A stretch of 64,000 nt of DNA from Weissella cibaria KACC 11862 (GTDB lineage Bacteria; Bacillota; Bacilli; Lactobacillales; Lactobacillaceae), in the NCBI RefSeq assembly GCF_000193635.1, contig NZ_AEKT01000035.1, positions 62,001 to 126,000 on the forward strand. Reading direction: 5' to 3'. Of this stretch, positions 9,103 to 18,625 are shown piece after piece. The translations under genes were made by a program, and so were the position numbers. Under the pieces are notes generated by a model. That model was not told the DNA's origin. It did no database searches and saw only the letters and a list, made by a program, of their open reading frames with translations. Position 1 is the first letter of the stretch. Each line of letters starts with the position of its first letter.

Positions 9103-9990
9103 CTACTTCACCAGCCATTCTGATTCTTTTTCTGCCATTCGCTTCACAAGCAATTTACTCATTTTGTCATACCCTTTATTATTCGGGTGATAGTGATCAA
9201 GTGTTGTAATATAAGCATTTAATTCCTTATCACTTTTACCATTCAACGTATCCTGCACCATTTTGTTGTTAAGCGAGCCCCGGTTTGCCTGTTCTGATTC
9301 CTTAACTAATTGCTGTCGCGCAGCACGCGTTTGGTACTGCCCATAAGTCAATGTTTTAAATGTTGACACATAGTACACCTGCGAATCAGTGGCCGCAATA
9401 TTCGCATTGATGCCGTTGTAAATTTTAACATCCGCATTTAAGTCTTGGCGGTTTGCCAAATAGACATAGAGAGGATTGTAATTACCAAACAAAAAAATGG
9501 GTGCATCTGGATTCTTTTGCTGGATGAACTTCATGAGTTTCATAAGTTTTTCAGTGTAGGTCGGCATGCTCTTAACAACTTCTTTCGTCACAGCCGTATC
9601 TGATTTTGCAAAAATCGCTTTAAACAGCGTTTGTTGTAAGTCGTTGCCCCCCACAGTCATGACAATCATATCGGCCTTTTTTATATCACGGACCGCTTTT
9701 TTATCAGACTTTACCCGCCGCAAAATCTGATCAGACCGATCACCAGCCTTACCATAATTAGCCGTTTTTACCCGAACGCCGTAAGCTTTGGTTAATAACT
9801 TTGCTGTGCGTTTTGTATAGCCTTGCTGTTTTGTCGTATCGCCAATCCCCTCGGTTAGGGAATCGCCAACTGCAACCAACCGAATATTTGATTTCTCAGC
9901 CGCGTTGACCTGGCCAACGTTTAGGAGACTCGTCGCAACCGATACCACCAAAAGTCCTAAAATAAACCGTCGATGTTTTGATTGTTTCAA
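9103..9990 (-). CDS. Secreted SGNH/GDSL-family hydrolase (YpmR-like)
   Basis: Predicted extracellular esterase or lipase-like hydrolase. Block I VAVGDSLTEGIGD holds the nucleophile Ser, TVGGNDLQ is block III, and DHYHPNNKGYDKM is block V with the catalytic Asp/His. I choose a TTG start at 9990, preceded by GAGGAGG at 9-nt spacing. This gives a clean signal peptide (basic MKQSKHRRF, hydrophobic core, cleavage after NAA). A frame from ATG 10014 would swallow the SD. It heads the operon with ypmS. The natural substrate cannot be told from sequence. Confidence 0.85.
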   Translation of the reverse strand: MKQSKHRRFILGLLVVSVATSLLNVGQVNAAEKSNIRLVAVGDSLTEGIGDTTKQQGYTKRTAKLLTKAYGVRVKTANYGKAGDRSDQILRRVKSDKKAVRDIKKADMIVMTVGGNDLQQTLFKAIFAKSDTAVTKEVVKSMPTYTEKLMKLMKFIQQKNPDAPIFLFGNYNPLYVYLANRQDLNADVKIYNGINANIAATDSQVYYVSTFKTLTYGQYQTRAARQQLVKESEQANRGSLNNKMVQDTLNGKSDKELNAYITTLDHYHPNNKGYDKMSKLLVKRMAEKESEWLVK

Positions 9991-10052
9991 CTTGGTTCGC
10001 CTCCTCGATATCATTATTCTGACTTACTATTCTACCATATTTCGTGACACAA

Positions 10053-10092
10053 AAAATGAGTGAACCCACAAAAACGTGAAATCACTCATTTT
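10053..10092 (-). terminator. Intrinsic terminator of the first degV gene
   Basis: AAAATGAGTGA pairs with TCACTCATTTT across an 18-nt loop, with a T-run on the minus strand. Confidence 0.8.
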
Positions 10093-10102
10093 AAACACTA
10101 TA

Positions 10103-10954
10103 TTACTTTAATAAATAACTGAAACCAATTGCACCTGCACCAGTGTGCGTTGAGACAGTTGGTGAAGTTTGCTGAACCACAATCTTAACGTCTGGGAAAA
10201 CTTCATTAACCTTGTCGGCTAGCTCCTGTGCTTCAACTGGGATACCTGCGTGTGAGATACCAATTGCTGCAACCCCATTAGGGGCTGCTTGCATTTGCTC
10301 AACAATCTTTTTCAGATAAGCTTTAGTTGACTTCGCCCCACGTCCCTTAACCTCAACGTTGATATTACCTTGCTCAATGTGAGCACCAACCTTGATATTT
10401 AAGACACCGGCAATAAACCCAGCTGTCTTCGATAGACGACCACCAGCTACTAAATTATCTAAATTAGAAACTGTCAGATACAGTTGCGTGTTATCACGAA
10501 CGCGTTGTATTTCAGCCAAAACCGCTTCTTTCGAAGCGCCGGCCGCAGCCAACTTCGCAGCTGCCAAAACTTGGAATCCTTCCGCACGGTCGATAAATTC
10601 AGAATCTAGCGTTGTAATATCACCTTCAACCATTAATGCAGCTTGGCGTGCCGCGTCGGCTGTACCAGACAACCCCTTAGTCAAATGAATTGAAATAATC
10701 TGGGTCTCTGGATCGGCCGCCATAATTGACTCATACACTTCAGTAAAGTAACCAAGCGCTGGTTGTGATGTTTGTGGCAAATTCTTTGCCTCCGCCATCT
10801 TATCCATAAATTCGACACGAGATAGCGTCACACCATCCTGGTAAGACGTGCCATCAATTGTAATGCTCAATGGTACGATTTTAACATCAAATTCTGCGGC
10901 TTCTTCAGGTGTCAACATTGCTGTTGAGTCAGTAACAATTTTTACTTGGGCCAT
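10103..10954 (-). CDS. DegV family protein (fatty-acid-binding FakB type) 1
   Basis: A 283-aa DegV/EDD-fold protein. FakB members of this family bind a fatty acid and present it to the kinase FakA for phosphorylation. Signatures are the N-terminal VKIVTDSTAMLTPEE, TSQPALGYFTEVYE near residue 60, a central GRLSKTAG and a C-terminal TGAGAIGFSYL. It is transcribed alone, with a terminator after it. A paralogue lies 177 bp upstream, which would fit lipid-chain specialisation as in FakB1/FakB2 (inference). No fakA lies in the window. Confidence 0.88.
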   Translation of the reverse strand: MAQVKIVTDSTAMLTPEEAAEFDVKIVPLSITIDGTSYQDGVTLSRVEFMDKMAEAKNLPQTSQPALGYFTEVYESIMAADPETQIISIHLTKGLSGTADAARQAALMVEGDITTLDSEFIDRAEGFQVLAAAKLAAAGASKEAVLAEIQRVRDNTQLYLTVSNLDNLVAGGRLSKTAGFIAGVLNIKVGAHIEQGNINVEVKGRGAKSTKAYLKKIVEQMQAAPNGVAAIGISHAGIPVEAQELADKVNEVFPDVKIVVQQTSPTVSTHTGAGAIGFSYLLK

Positions 10955-11080
10955 GTGATATAATCCCCGTTTATTTTTTATTAAGTACTTCCATTATGCC
11001 ATTTTTATGGCTTTAGTTCAAGTTAATAAGGTTTAATAACCTGACAACTAGTATTTAAAACCATATATTTTAGTGTATAA

Positions 11081-11108
11081 AACAAAGGAGCATCAAATGA
11101 TGCCCCTT
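11081..11108 (-). terminator. Intrinsic terminator of the marR-degV operon
   Basis: GGGGCATCA pairs with TGATGCTCC (one G-U), then TTTGTTTT on the minus strand. Confidence 0.78.
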
Positions 11109-11130
11109 CTTAATAAATGCAAAATATAAA

Positions 11131-11997
11131 TTAGAGTGAATCTGGTTCACGAATCCAAGCCAGAGCCAATGCCCCAGCTCCCAGGTGAGTACCAATCACC
11201 GGTCCAAAATAAGTTAATTCAAATGGCATATCAGGGTGACGTTGTTGTAACTCATCGCGCCACTTTGCACCTGCTTCAGGTGCATTCGCATGAATTACCA
11301 TGGCACGCAAGGGATATTTTGCCTCCGCGCGAGCCTGGTCAAACAACTCTTCTGCGCGGGCCATGGCTTTCTTCATTGAGCGTACCTTCTCAAAGGGCAC
11401 AATATAATTTGAATCGTTATCAAACGTTAAAATTGGCTTGACCTTCAACATCGTTCCGATGATAGCAGAAGCATTTGACAAGCGACCACCACGTACCAAA
11501 TTCTGTAGGTCATCCACAATAAAGTATTCATCCATTGTGGTAGCCATTTCATCCATCGTCGCAATGATGTCTGCAGGTTCAGCACCATTTTGAGCCATCT
11601 GAGCTGCCTTCATCACCAAGTGCCCCATTAAGCGCACTGTGATCTTTGAGTCATAACCAAACACTTGGAAGCCTGGCACAGCATCCGTTAGTCCAGCAAC
11701 CGTATTCACAGTTCCTGAAATCGTTGCAGCTAGGTTAACAACGATTGCACCGTCATAACCATCCGCTTGCAACGACTCAAATAACGTAATCCATTCACCA
11801 ACCGCTGGTTGTGATGTTGATGGGAAACTTGCGGACGTGGCTAGTTTCTCATAAAATTCGTCAGTCGTTAAATCGATACCTTCACGATAAACCGTTCCAT
11901 CAATAATAACTGGAATAGGCATTACCTTGATATCAAGTGCAGCGACCTCGTCGTGGCTCAAATAAGCCGTCGAGTCCGTTACAATCGCAATTTTCAT
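11131..11997 (-). CDS. DegV family protein (fatty-acid-binding FakB type) 2
   Basis: Second DegV paralogue, 288 aa: MKIAIVTDSTAYLSHDE, TSQPAVGEWITLFES, VRGGRLSNASAIIG, and GTHLGAGALALAW at the C-terminus. It shares the family pattern with its neighbour at 10103 but is clearly diverged. It starts 24 bp after the MFS transporter stop and has a GAGAGGAT RBS, so it is the last gene of the marR-phosphodiesterase-MFS-degV operon. That places a lipid-binding protein with a phosphodiesterase and a transporter, but a joint role is only inference. Confidence 0.87.
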   Translation of the reverse strand: MKIAIVTDSTAYLSHDEVAALDIKVMPIPVIIDGTVYREGIDLTTDEFYEKLATSASFPSTSQPAVGEWITLFESLQADGYDGAIVVNLAATISGTVNTVAGLTDAVPGFQVFGYDSKITVRLMGHLVMKAAQMAQNGAEPADIIATMDEMATTMDEYFIVDDLQNLVRGGRLSNASAIIGTMLKVKPILTFDNDSNYIVPFEKVRSMKKAMARAEELFDQARAEAKYPLRAMVIHANAPEAGAKWRDELQQRHPDMPFELTYFGPVIGTHLGAGALALAWIREPDSL

Positions 11998-12021
11998 CTC
12001 AATAATCCTCTCAATTGTGTT

Positions 12022-13254
12022 TTAATCTGTTGTCTTCTTAGGCAATCGTAGGAAAATAACCAATCCAATCAAGAAAAGGATTGATAATGATCCAGCCGCG
12101 TATTGGACGCGACCCGTCGTTTGTGACACGATTCCAAAAATAGCAGGTCCGATAATCGCCGAGAACTTACCAAAAATATTGAAAAAGCCAAAAAATTCGC
12201 TACTTCGTTCCTTAGGTACAAGCTGACCAAGATATGACCGTGATAACGCCTGCATACCACCTTGTGATGAACCAACACCAAAGGCGAGTAACCAGAATTG
12301 ATTAGGGTGATTAATAAAAATAGCAAATAATGTAATTCCGATGTAAATCAGCATCCCCATAATCAAAACATTTCGGTTACCAAACCGATTTGCCAACCAT
12401 CCGTAGACAATTGAGAATGGAAAGGCAATTAGTTGTACAACTAGCAATACCACAATCAACTGGCCACTTGGAATTCCGATAGCCAAAGCAAAAGATGAGG
12501 CCATCGTAAAGATTGTATTAACTCCGTCGATATAAAAGAAGTAAGCAATCAGGAAGCCTGCTAACGCTGGATACTTTGGCAAAACGCGTAAGGTATGCCA
12601 AAGTCGCTTAAGTGACGCTTTAACCTGATGTTCAACCCGTGGCAACGCATAGGTTTGGCGCACATTTTTCATAAACGGTATTGTAAACACCGCCCACCAA
12701 ATCGCTGATAGCACAAATGCGAACTCAACTGAGCCATAGCTCGAGAAAAAGCTACGTCCAAACATAAAAATGATGAACGGTACTAAGCCACCTAAATAGC
12801 CAAAGCCATACCCAGCTGAACTCACCATATCCATGCGTTTATCGGTCGTTACATCGGTAATGTAGCTATCGTAGAAAACATTTGCAGATGAGTACCCGAT
12901 AAATGATACCACAAAGACAGCTAGCAAGAGAAACAGATTGTCACTCGGAACTGCTGTCAAAGCGAACGTGCCAAGCACACCCAAAGCCGTAAAGAAGTAG
13001 AACAACCGTCCCTTCATTCCTTGGAAATCTGCCAACGCACCTAATATTGGTGCCAACACCGCGCCAGCTAAGGTTGCGATGGAATTGGCATAGCCCCAAT
13101 ACGCCGTCGCGTGTGTCGCCGAAATACCGTTGTTGGCAGCCACCGATGTTAACCAAATCGGCAAAACCGCCGTTATCACGATAATGCCATAACCTGAATT
13201 CGCCCAATCATAAAAGATCCAGCTCCATTCAGTCTTACTAAATAATTTGCGCAT
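12022..13254 (-). CDS. MFS transporter, UMF1/Atg22-like family
   Basis: A 410-aa membrane protein with about 12 hydrophobic segments. The N-terminus WSWIFYDWANSGYGIIV is characteristic of the UMF1 (Atg22-like) MFS branch. The later LGQLVPKERSSEFFGFFNIFGKFSAI is also typical of that group. The substrate is unknown; distant eukaryotic relatives export amino acids from vacuoles. It begins 3 bp after the phosphodiesterase stop, so it is co-translated within the marR operon. Confidence 0.85.
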   Translation of the reverse strand: MRKLFSKTEWSWIFYDWANSGYGIIVITAVLPIWLTSVAANNGISATHATAYWGYANSIATLAGAVLAPILGALADFQGMKGRLFYFFTALGVLGTFALTAVPSDNLFLLLAVFVVSFIGYSSANVFYDSYITDVTTDKRMDMVSSAGYGFGYLGGLVPFIIFMFGRSFFSSYGSVEFAFVLSAIWWAVFTIPFMKNVRQTYALPRVEHQVKASLKRLWHTLRVLPKYPALAGFLIAYFFYIDGVNTIFTMASSFALAIGIPSGQLIVVLLVVQLIAFPFSIVYGWLANRFGNRNVLIMGMLIYIGITLFAIFINHPNQFWLLAFGVGSSQGGMQALSRSYLGQLVPKERSSEFFGFFNIFGKFSAIIGPAIFGIVSQTTGRVQYAAGSLSILFLIGLVIFLRLPKKTTD

Positions 13255-13257
13255 CCA

Positions 13258-14553
13258 TTACTCCTTAAACGCTTGATCGATTGTGTGACCAGCAATTGGG
13301 GTTTGGAACCGCAGATTTAGCAAGTGCGCCATTGTTGGCCCTTCGTCTGTTAAATCAACATCCAAGTCCAAAACTTGACCAGCCTTGATATCTGGCCCGT
13401 TTAAAATCAACGTCGTCGTATAGTCATCATTGTCTGGGTGGTAGCCATGTGTTCCCTTATAACGATCCACTTCGCCACGTTCCAACATCTCGTTTGTCAC
13501 TTCTTCGACAACAGCCGGGCGACGCGTTTCATCGGTAAAGTAGTAACCCTTCTCACCTTCAATCATCAGCGCTGCCGCTGGATCGGCACCAAATGTCACA
13601 ATATCATGATGGTCATAAATTGCTTTAACACCCGGTACGTCTTTCACAACATCCTTCACTTGATCAAGCAAAGTGCTATCCTTCAAATAAATGTAAGTCG
13701 CACCATCAGTGTGCTTCGCAATAACCTGCCAATTGCGGGCAACACGACCATTCCGTGTTGCCTTCAACCAACCACGATTAGCAAATAACATGTTTAAGTG
13801 AATCATCTTTGAGACGTTCTGTTGATAGTGATCACCAAGAATCATGAAGTCTGTCTCTTCAAAAATGCCCGCATCTTTAGTTGCTTGAATCAAGTCACCA
13901 ACGTGCTTGTCCAAGCAATCTAAGGCATCCCACGCTTGTTGCGTCCGAACCCCATAACGGTGCCGGTGTGAATCCATGTCAACCAAGTGAACCAACGTAA
14001 GATTTGGTTTCTTGGTCCGAATAGTATCAGCCGCCGCTGCCGTAATAAAGTTATCCAACTCTGGCTGTTGAATACCATTGCGTAAATGACCAAACTTACG
14101 GTCCATTTGTAGTAAGAACAATGGCGAACTTGCTCGCAATGACGTTGTGTACTGATTAGTCCAAATGCGGTTTGGGAAAATCTCAGCAATATTCCAGTTG
14201 ATATGTGCACCAGCGGTGACAGGCCACAAGAAAGCAGCTGTCGTCATACCAGCTTCGCGTGCCAAGTCATACACCGTCGGTACCTTAATATGCTTTGCAT
14301 ACCAATACCAATCTGGTGAGACTCGTTCAGGTTGCATAAGGGTCGCATTCACAACGCCGTGCGTTTTTGGATAGGTTCCCGTGATAATTGACGTGTGTGA
14401 TGGATAAGTAATTGACGGATAAACGCCTTTTACGTCACGCACCCATGTTCCTCCAGCGACCAATGCTGATAGGTTTGGCAAAAATTGTAAGCGCGCCTTC
14501 AAATCGGCGCTACCCATTGCATCTAACGAGATAACAACTGCGTGCTTTGCCAT
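13258..14553 (-). CDS. Alkaline phosphatase superfamily / type I phosphodiesterase (ENPP-like)
   Basis: The 431-aa cytoplasmic protein has the fold of nucleotide pyrophosphatase/phosphodiesterases. Metal-binding Asp lies in VISLDAMGSADL near residue 10. The nucleophile Thr/Ser region is PSITYPSHTSIITGTYPKTHG. Further metal ligands lie in VDMDSHRHRYG, LGDHYQQ and GTHGYHPDN. It has no signal peptide, unlike the eukaryotic ENPPs. It follows the MarR regulator by 13 bp. The substrate (nucleotide, phospholipid or other diester) is not known. Confidence 0.87.
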   Translation of the reverse strand: MAKHAVVISLDAMGSADLKARLQFLPNLSALVAGGTWVRDVKGVYPSITYPSHTSIITGTYPKTHGVVNATLMQPERVSPDWYWYAKHIKVPTVYDLAREAGMTTAAFLWPVTAGAHINWNIAEIFPNRIWTNQYTTSLRASSPLFLLQMDRKFGHLRNGIQQPELDNFITAAAADTIRTKKPNLTLVHLVDMDSHRHRYGVRTQQAWDALDCLDKHVGDLIQATKDAGIFEETDFMILGDHYQQNVSKMIHLNMLFANRGWLKATRNGRVARNWQVIAKHTDGATYIYLKDSTLLDQVKDVVKDVPGVKAIYDHHDIVTFGADPAAALMIEGEKGYYFTDETRRPAVVEEVTNEMLERGEVDRYKGTHGYHPDNDDYTTTLILNGPDIKAGQVLDLDVDLTDEGPTMAHLLNLRFQTPIAGHTIDQAFKE

Positions 14554-14566
14554 TAAACTAATCCTC

Positions 14567-14983
14567 CTATATTTGCTTACTTAATGACTTTTCAAGACGG
14601 TTAAGTAAGATTTGAACCATGCTTTTTTCTTCAGCGGACCATAACTTAAATGCAGTCTCTTCATAGATCATATGCTGTTCGTTAACAGCCGTCAGTACGT
14701 CATTACCCTTGACTGTGAGCTCATAGATTAATTGGCGTCGATCGCGACCAACGGCAATATTTGAAACCATTTCTTTCTTGAGTAATGAACTTAGCTGCCG
14801 TGACAATGTCGAATTATCAAGGCCCGTTTCATCGGATAACTTATCTTGAGTATCAAACCCAGCGGCAACATGACTCAACAACTGCCACTCGGCAATTGTC
14901 AGTCCGTTGCTTTTTGTCATCTTCGTCAGCACGGTCTTGTACTGTTTTTCAGTATCGCGTAACGCTTCTAAGACGGTTTTCAT
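14567..14983 (-). CDS. MarR family transcriptional regulator
   Basis: A 138-aa winged-helix regulator: helices around residues 25-60 (TIAEWQLLSHVAAGF), recognition helix LDNSTLSRQLSSLLKKEMV, and wing RDRRQLIYELT. It is first in an operon with a phosphodiesterase, a UMF1-type MFS transporter and a DegV protein, and probably controls them. A TATAAT box and a TTGT-N5-ACAA near-palindrome upstream are candidate promoter and operator. Confidence 0.85.
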   Translation of the reverse strand: MKTVLEALRDTEKQYKTVLTKMTKSNGLTIAEWQLLSHVAAGFDTQDKLSDETGLDNSTLSRQLSSLLKKEMVSNIAVGRDRRQLIYELTVKGNDVLTAVNEQHMIYEETAFKLWSAEEKSMVQILLNRLEKSLSKQI

Positions 14984-15008
14984 CCCAACCTCCTGACATA
15001 ACTTATAG

Positions 15009-15033
15009 ATTATACGCTTTTTGTATTACACAA
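15009..15033 (-). promoter_or_regulatory. Candidate promoter and MarR operator of the marR-phosphodiesterase operon
   Basis: TATAAT (minus strand, 15014-15009) lies 26 bp upstream of marR. The adjacent TTGTATTACACAA (15021-15033) is a near-palindrome. No convincing -35 box is present. Regulation by the MarR product is inferred. Confidence 0.4.
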
Positions 15034-15059
15034 TTAGGACAAAAAGGTTTTCCTTACCA

Positions 15060-15713
15060 TTACAAAGCATTATTAACCGGTAATGGGACAATTTTTGATC
15101 CATGTAATTCACTAACATGGAGTTGTTGTGCTAACCACCCTGCATTCTCAAATGTCACCCCACCGCCTGGCAGAATCGTGAGACCCGTTGGTGCCATTTG
15201 GACAATCTCTTGTAAATGAGACACTGTTTCTGTGATTGGCACAGTTAACTTACCACCGTGCGTCAACACACGTATCACCCCGTAATTCGCCAACCAGCGT
15301 AAAGCTTGTTGTTGGCAACGCTCTGCAATATCATCAAAAGCCATGTGATAAACCACTTGCATGGGCTTTGCAGCTTCTAGCAACTTGGTCATGCGATCCC
15401 GAGCTAGATGCTTTTTGACGTCGACCACCCCAAACGTCACCGTCTTTACCCCTAAAGCCCGCATGCGGCGTAACGAACGGCGCATATCTTCAATTTCAGC
15501 CTCAGAATAGTCGAAGTCACCACCCCGTGGGCGAATCATCACGACCAAATCAATTTGCGCTTCAGCCGCCAACGCCACAGCTTCGGCAACTGTCTGGTCG
15601 TCTGGGGTTAGTCCTCCCAAATCCAAACGACTATTTAATTCCACGCGATCGACGCCATTACGAATCGCAGCACGCATTGTGTCGATGTCAGCCAGTGCAA
15701 TTTCCTTGATCAT
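15060..15713 (-). CDS. cutC: CutC family protein
   Basis: The 217-aa TIM-barrel protein carries the CutC pattern: KEIALADIDTMRAAIRNGVDRVELNSRLDLGGLTP in outline, then VMIRPRGGDFDYSEAEIEDM and TVTFGVVD. CutC was linked to copper homeostasis in E. coli and Enterococcus, but its biochemical activity is unsettled. The C-terminus is a little shorter than in long CutC homologues. It stands alone on the minus strand between marR and rqcH, each with separate signals. Confidence 0.88.
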   Translation of the reverse strand: MIKEIALADIDTMRAAIRNGVDRVELNSRLDLGGLTPDDQTVAEAVALAAEAQIDLVVMIRPRGGDFDYSEAEIEDMRRSLRRMRALGVKTVTFGVVDVKKHLARDRMTKLLEAAKPMQVVYHMAFDDIAERCQQQALRWLANYGVIRVLTHGGKLTVPITETVSHLQEIVQMAPTGLTILPGGGVTFENAGWLAQQLHVSELHGSKIVPLPVNNAL

Positions 15714-15820
15714 GATGAACCCCCTAAAATTTCTAATTTAAGCTTATTTTACTAAATTTCAGACACGGGCTGTTAATTGAACCATTTTGGTTAATGAGAC
15801 TTTAATATTTTAACCACGGC

Positions 15821-15867
15821 AAAACAAAAAACGACCAGCAACACCACGTTGGTACCGCTAGTCGTTT
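15821..15867 (-). terminator. Intrinsic terminator of ribF-rqcH
   Basis: Minus-strand AAACGACTAGC pairs with GCTGGTCGTTT (one G-U), followed by a T-rich tail. Confidence 0.82.
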
Positions 15868-15880
15868 TAACGATTTGTTA

Positions 15881-17587
15881 TTACTGTTGTGCTGGCTTAT
15901 TTTGACGTAACCGTTGCACCAGTGCAAAATCAGGCGTCACTGCCATGGTCGTTTGTCCCTCGAAAATTACGAAACCAGGTTTAGAACCGTTTGGCTTTCG
16001 CAACCGACGGACTGGCAAATAGTCCACTGGCACATTCGCTGAATCTCGAGCCTTCGAAAAGTACGCTGCTAACATCGCCCCTTCAAGTAACGTGTCATCA
16101 GATGGATTGGCATCGTGAATAATAACGTGCGACCCAGGAATATCCTTGGTGTGTAGCCAGATATCTGATTTAGCAGCCGTCTTCATTGACAGTCGCTCAT
16201 TTTGCAAATTGTTCTTACCCACTTCAATCAACGTGCCATCAGTTGCGTAGAACTTTTCTGGCTGGCTGACCTGAGGCTTTTGCTTCTTCTTACTCTGCAC
16301 CCGCATGTAACCTTCTTGAATCAATTCTTGACGAATTTCTTCAATATCCTTTGGCGAGGCAATATCAATTTGCGCAAGCAAGTTTTCAAAATAATCGACT
16401 TCCTCTTGCGCCATTGCAATTTGCTCATTCAAATACTTCACAGACGTCTTCAATTTGTTGTACTTCGTGAAATACTTCTGGGCATTTTGTGATGGGCCGA
16501 TTTGGTTAGACAACGCAATTTTGAGTGGCTTATTATCGTCATAATAATTTGGCAACTCAATTTCAGTCATACCACGCTCCACTTGGTGCATGTATGTCGT
16601 CAACAACTCACCTTTAACCTTAAATTCATCCGCATTATCAGCTGCATCTAGTTCAGCTTGTTGCTTCTTAATCTTAGTTTTATTCTTCTTTAATTCATTT
16701 CGAACAACACGCAAAACAATGGCCGCCTGTTGTTGCACACGATCACGTTCTGATTTTTCAGCAAAATACGCGTCCAACATTTCACTGAGCGTTGGATAGG
16801 TTAGCACATTCCCCTGTACTGTTAACCACTCAAATGGGGTGAAATTAACACCCTTCTCAGTGGAAATCAAGCGTGGATCTGGCTGGTCAAAGCGATCGAA
16901 CCAATCTTGTGCTAACTTCATCGCATCACCGGATTGTTGCAACACCGCTGCTAGTTCTTGCGCTGAATCACGGGCAAACCCTTGGAACGTGGTTTGAATA
17001 CCCTTCGCCAAATCGTTCACATCTGGGTTATCCAAAATCAAGTTAGCTAGTCCGTCAAGTGACTCATACGGATTAATCACATCTTGCTTCGGTGGCATAA
17101 CATAAGTACCACCGGGCATTAGCGTCCGTACACGATTTTGGTCAGCAGGAACGTGCTTAATCAAATCCAAAATACGTTGTGTCGGTTCGTCAATCAAAAA
17201 CAGATTAGAGTGACGTCCCATCATCTCCAGGATAAGCGACGTCTTCTCTTCGTCACCAAGCTCATTACGGCCAGAAGTGGTGAACTTAATCATACGATCA
17301 TTTGCCACCTGCTCAACGCGCAGCAATTGGGCGCCTTCTAGATGCTTACGAAGCATCATGGCAAAATTAGGTGCCGTTTGCGGGTTCGCATACTTAATGC
17401 GAGAAATCTGTGCCCGCGCAAACGAAGGATGCGCACTCAATAACACTGGATAATTCGTACGATTATTACGAATCACCAGGAAAATTTCATTAGGGTATGG
17501 CTGGTGAATCTTCATGATTCGGCCACCAGCCAATGTTTCATTCAACTCACGCACCATTGCGTGCGTAAAGAGACCATCAAAAGACAT
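15881..17587 (-). CDS. rqcH: Rqc2/RqcH-type NFACT protein (ribosome quality control; annotated as fibronectin-binding)
   Basis: A 568-aa NFACT protein. Bacterial RqcH binds stalled 50S-peptidyl-tRNA complexes and adds C-terminal alanine tails that mark the peptide for degradation. Domains: NFACT-N from MSFDGLFTHAMVRELNETLAG, helix-hairpin-helix and coiled coils (about 270-420, rich in K/E/Q), and the NFACT-R domain with DIWLHTKDIPGSHVII near residue 475. Homologues were first described as fibronectin-binding surface proteins, but there is no signal peptide or anchor here. It follows ribF by 26 bp in the same transcript. Confidence 0.92.
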   Translation of the reverse strand: MSFDGLFTHAMVRELNETLAGGRIMKIHQPYPNEIFLVIRNNRTNYPVLLSAHPSFARAQISRIKYANPQTAPNFAMMLRKHLEGAQLLRVEQVANDRMIKFTTSGRNELGDEEKTSLILEMMGRHSNLFLIDEPTQRILDLIKHVPADQNRVRTLMPGGTYVMPPKQDVINPYESLDGLANLILDNPDVNDLAKGIQTTFQGFARDSAQELAAVLQQSGDAMKLAQDWFDRFDQPDPRLISTEKGVNFTPFEWLTVQGNVLTYPTLSEMLDAYFAEKSERDRVQQQAAIVLRVVRNELKKNKTKIKKQQAELDAADNADEFKVKGELLTTYMHQVERGMTEIELPNYYDDNKPLKIALSNQIGPSQNAQKYFTKYNKLKTSVKYLNEQIAMAQEEVDYFENLLAQIDIASPKDIEEIRQELIQEGYMRVQSKKKQKPQVSQPEKFYATDGTLIEVGKNNLQNERLSMKTAAKSDIWLHTKDIPGSHVIIHDANPSDDTLLEGAMLAAYFSKARDSANVPVDYLPVRRLRKPNGSKPGFVIFEGQTTMAVTPDFALVQRLRQNKPAQQ

Positions 17588-17613
17588 GATTTGTCTCCTT
17601 TCTTTTTCTTAGA

Positions 17614-18555
17614 CTACACTTCTGCTAAAAAGCGTCGTGACACAGATTCATCTTCTTGGAGCTTTGCAATCAAAGCATCCATACCAGTGAATTTTTCTTC
17701 ACCACGAATGTAATGATGCCAACGAACGTTCACACGCTCGCCGTAAATTTCTTGTGCAAAATCAAACAGGTTAATTTCAACTGTCTTTGGCCGGTTTTCA
17801 CCAAAGGTCACATTGTAACCAATCGATGCCATCCCACCGTACCATTTACCAGCGATTTCTAATTCGACCACGTACACCCCAACTCCTGGTAACCGCTCAC
17901 CTGGCGTAGTTTCAATGTTGGCTGTTGGGTAACCCATTTCACGCCCACGGGCCTCACCGTGCACAACTACGCCACTAGTTTGGTAGGGCTGCGTTAACAA
18001 CTCATTCAACGCATCAACCTGACCGGCATCAACCAGTTGACGTGCACGTGTTGACGCACTCTCTTCTCCGTCAACATCAACACGTGAAACTTCGATGACG
18101 TCAAAGCGACCAGCCGCGTAGCCGGGCAAGTGTGACATATCGGCTTGGGCGTCGCTAGCACCATAGGTGTGATCAAAACCAGCTACAACGGCTGTTGCAC
18201 GTAAACCAATCATATACTGTTCAACAAAGTCAGCTGGCGCAAGTTTCGCCAAAGCAGACGTAAAGTTAACGACGTAAGCCACGTCAACCCCCATCTCTGC
18301 AAGCAACGTTAATTTACGTGGTAATGTCGTGAGATACGTCAAAGGGTGTTGGTGTGCAGTAAATACAACCGACGCATGTTGATCATACGTAAGCACTGCC
18401 AATTTCACACTTCGTGCCGTCGCTTCAGCTTTCGCACGATTAATCACAGCGCGATGTCCTGCGTGAACTCCGTCAAAAAAGCCCATGGCTAACACAACTG
18501 GCTCGTCGGCAATTGTGGCAGCGTCAAAAGGATGATGTAATGTGATGACTTCCAT
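17614..18555 (-). CDS. ribF: Bifunctional riboflavin kinase / FAD synthetase
   Basis: Makes FMN and then FAD from riboflavin. The N-terminal FAD synthetase half has LAMGFFDGVHAGHRAVI (nucleotidyltransferase GxFDGxHxGH). The C-terminal kinase half has HGEARGREMGYPTANIE and VNVRWHHYIRGEEKF. It is 313 aa from ATG 18555. A longer frame to 18615 lacks a good RBS and has a nonstandard start. No FMN riboswitch is visible upstream. It is co-transcribed with rqcH. Confidence 0.93.
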   Translation of the reverse strand: MEVITLHHPFDAATIADEPVVLAMGFFDGVHAGHRAVINRAKAEATARSVKLAVLTYDQHASVVFTAHQHPLTYLTTLPRKLTLLAEMGVDVAYVVNFTSALAKLAPADFVEQYMIGLRATAVVAGFDHTYGASDAQADMSHLPGYAAGRFDVIEVSRVDVDGEESASTRARQLVDAGQVDALNELLTQPYQTSGVVVHGEARGREMGYPTANIETTPGERLPGVGVYVVELEIAGKWYGGMASIGYNVTFGENRPKTVEINLFDFAQEIYGERVNVRWHHYIRGEEKFTGMDALIAKLQEDESVSRRFLAEV

Positions 18556-18602
18556 TGTCAGCGCCTCTCGTTTCAAAAATTCAATGCTTTCATAATAACA
18601 TA

Positions 18603-18625
18603 AAACCCCGCGCAAGGCGGGGTTT
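18603..18625 (-). terminator. Intrinsic terminator of the nuclease gene
   Basis: AAACCCCGC pairs with GCGGGGTTT across a 5-nt loop. It is GC-rich with a short T-run on the minus strand, and separates the nuclease gene from ribF. Confidence 0.82.
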
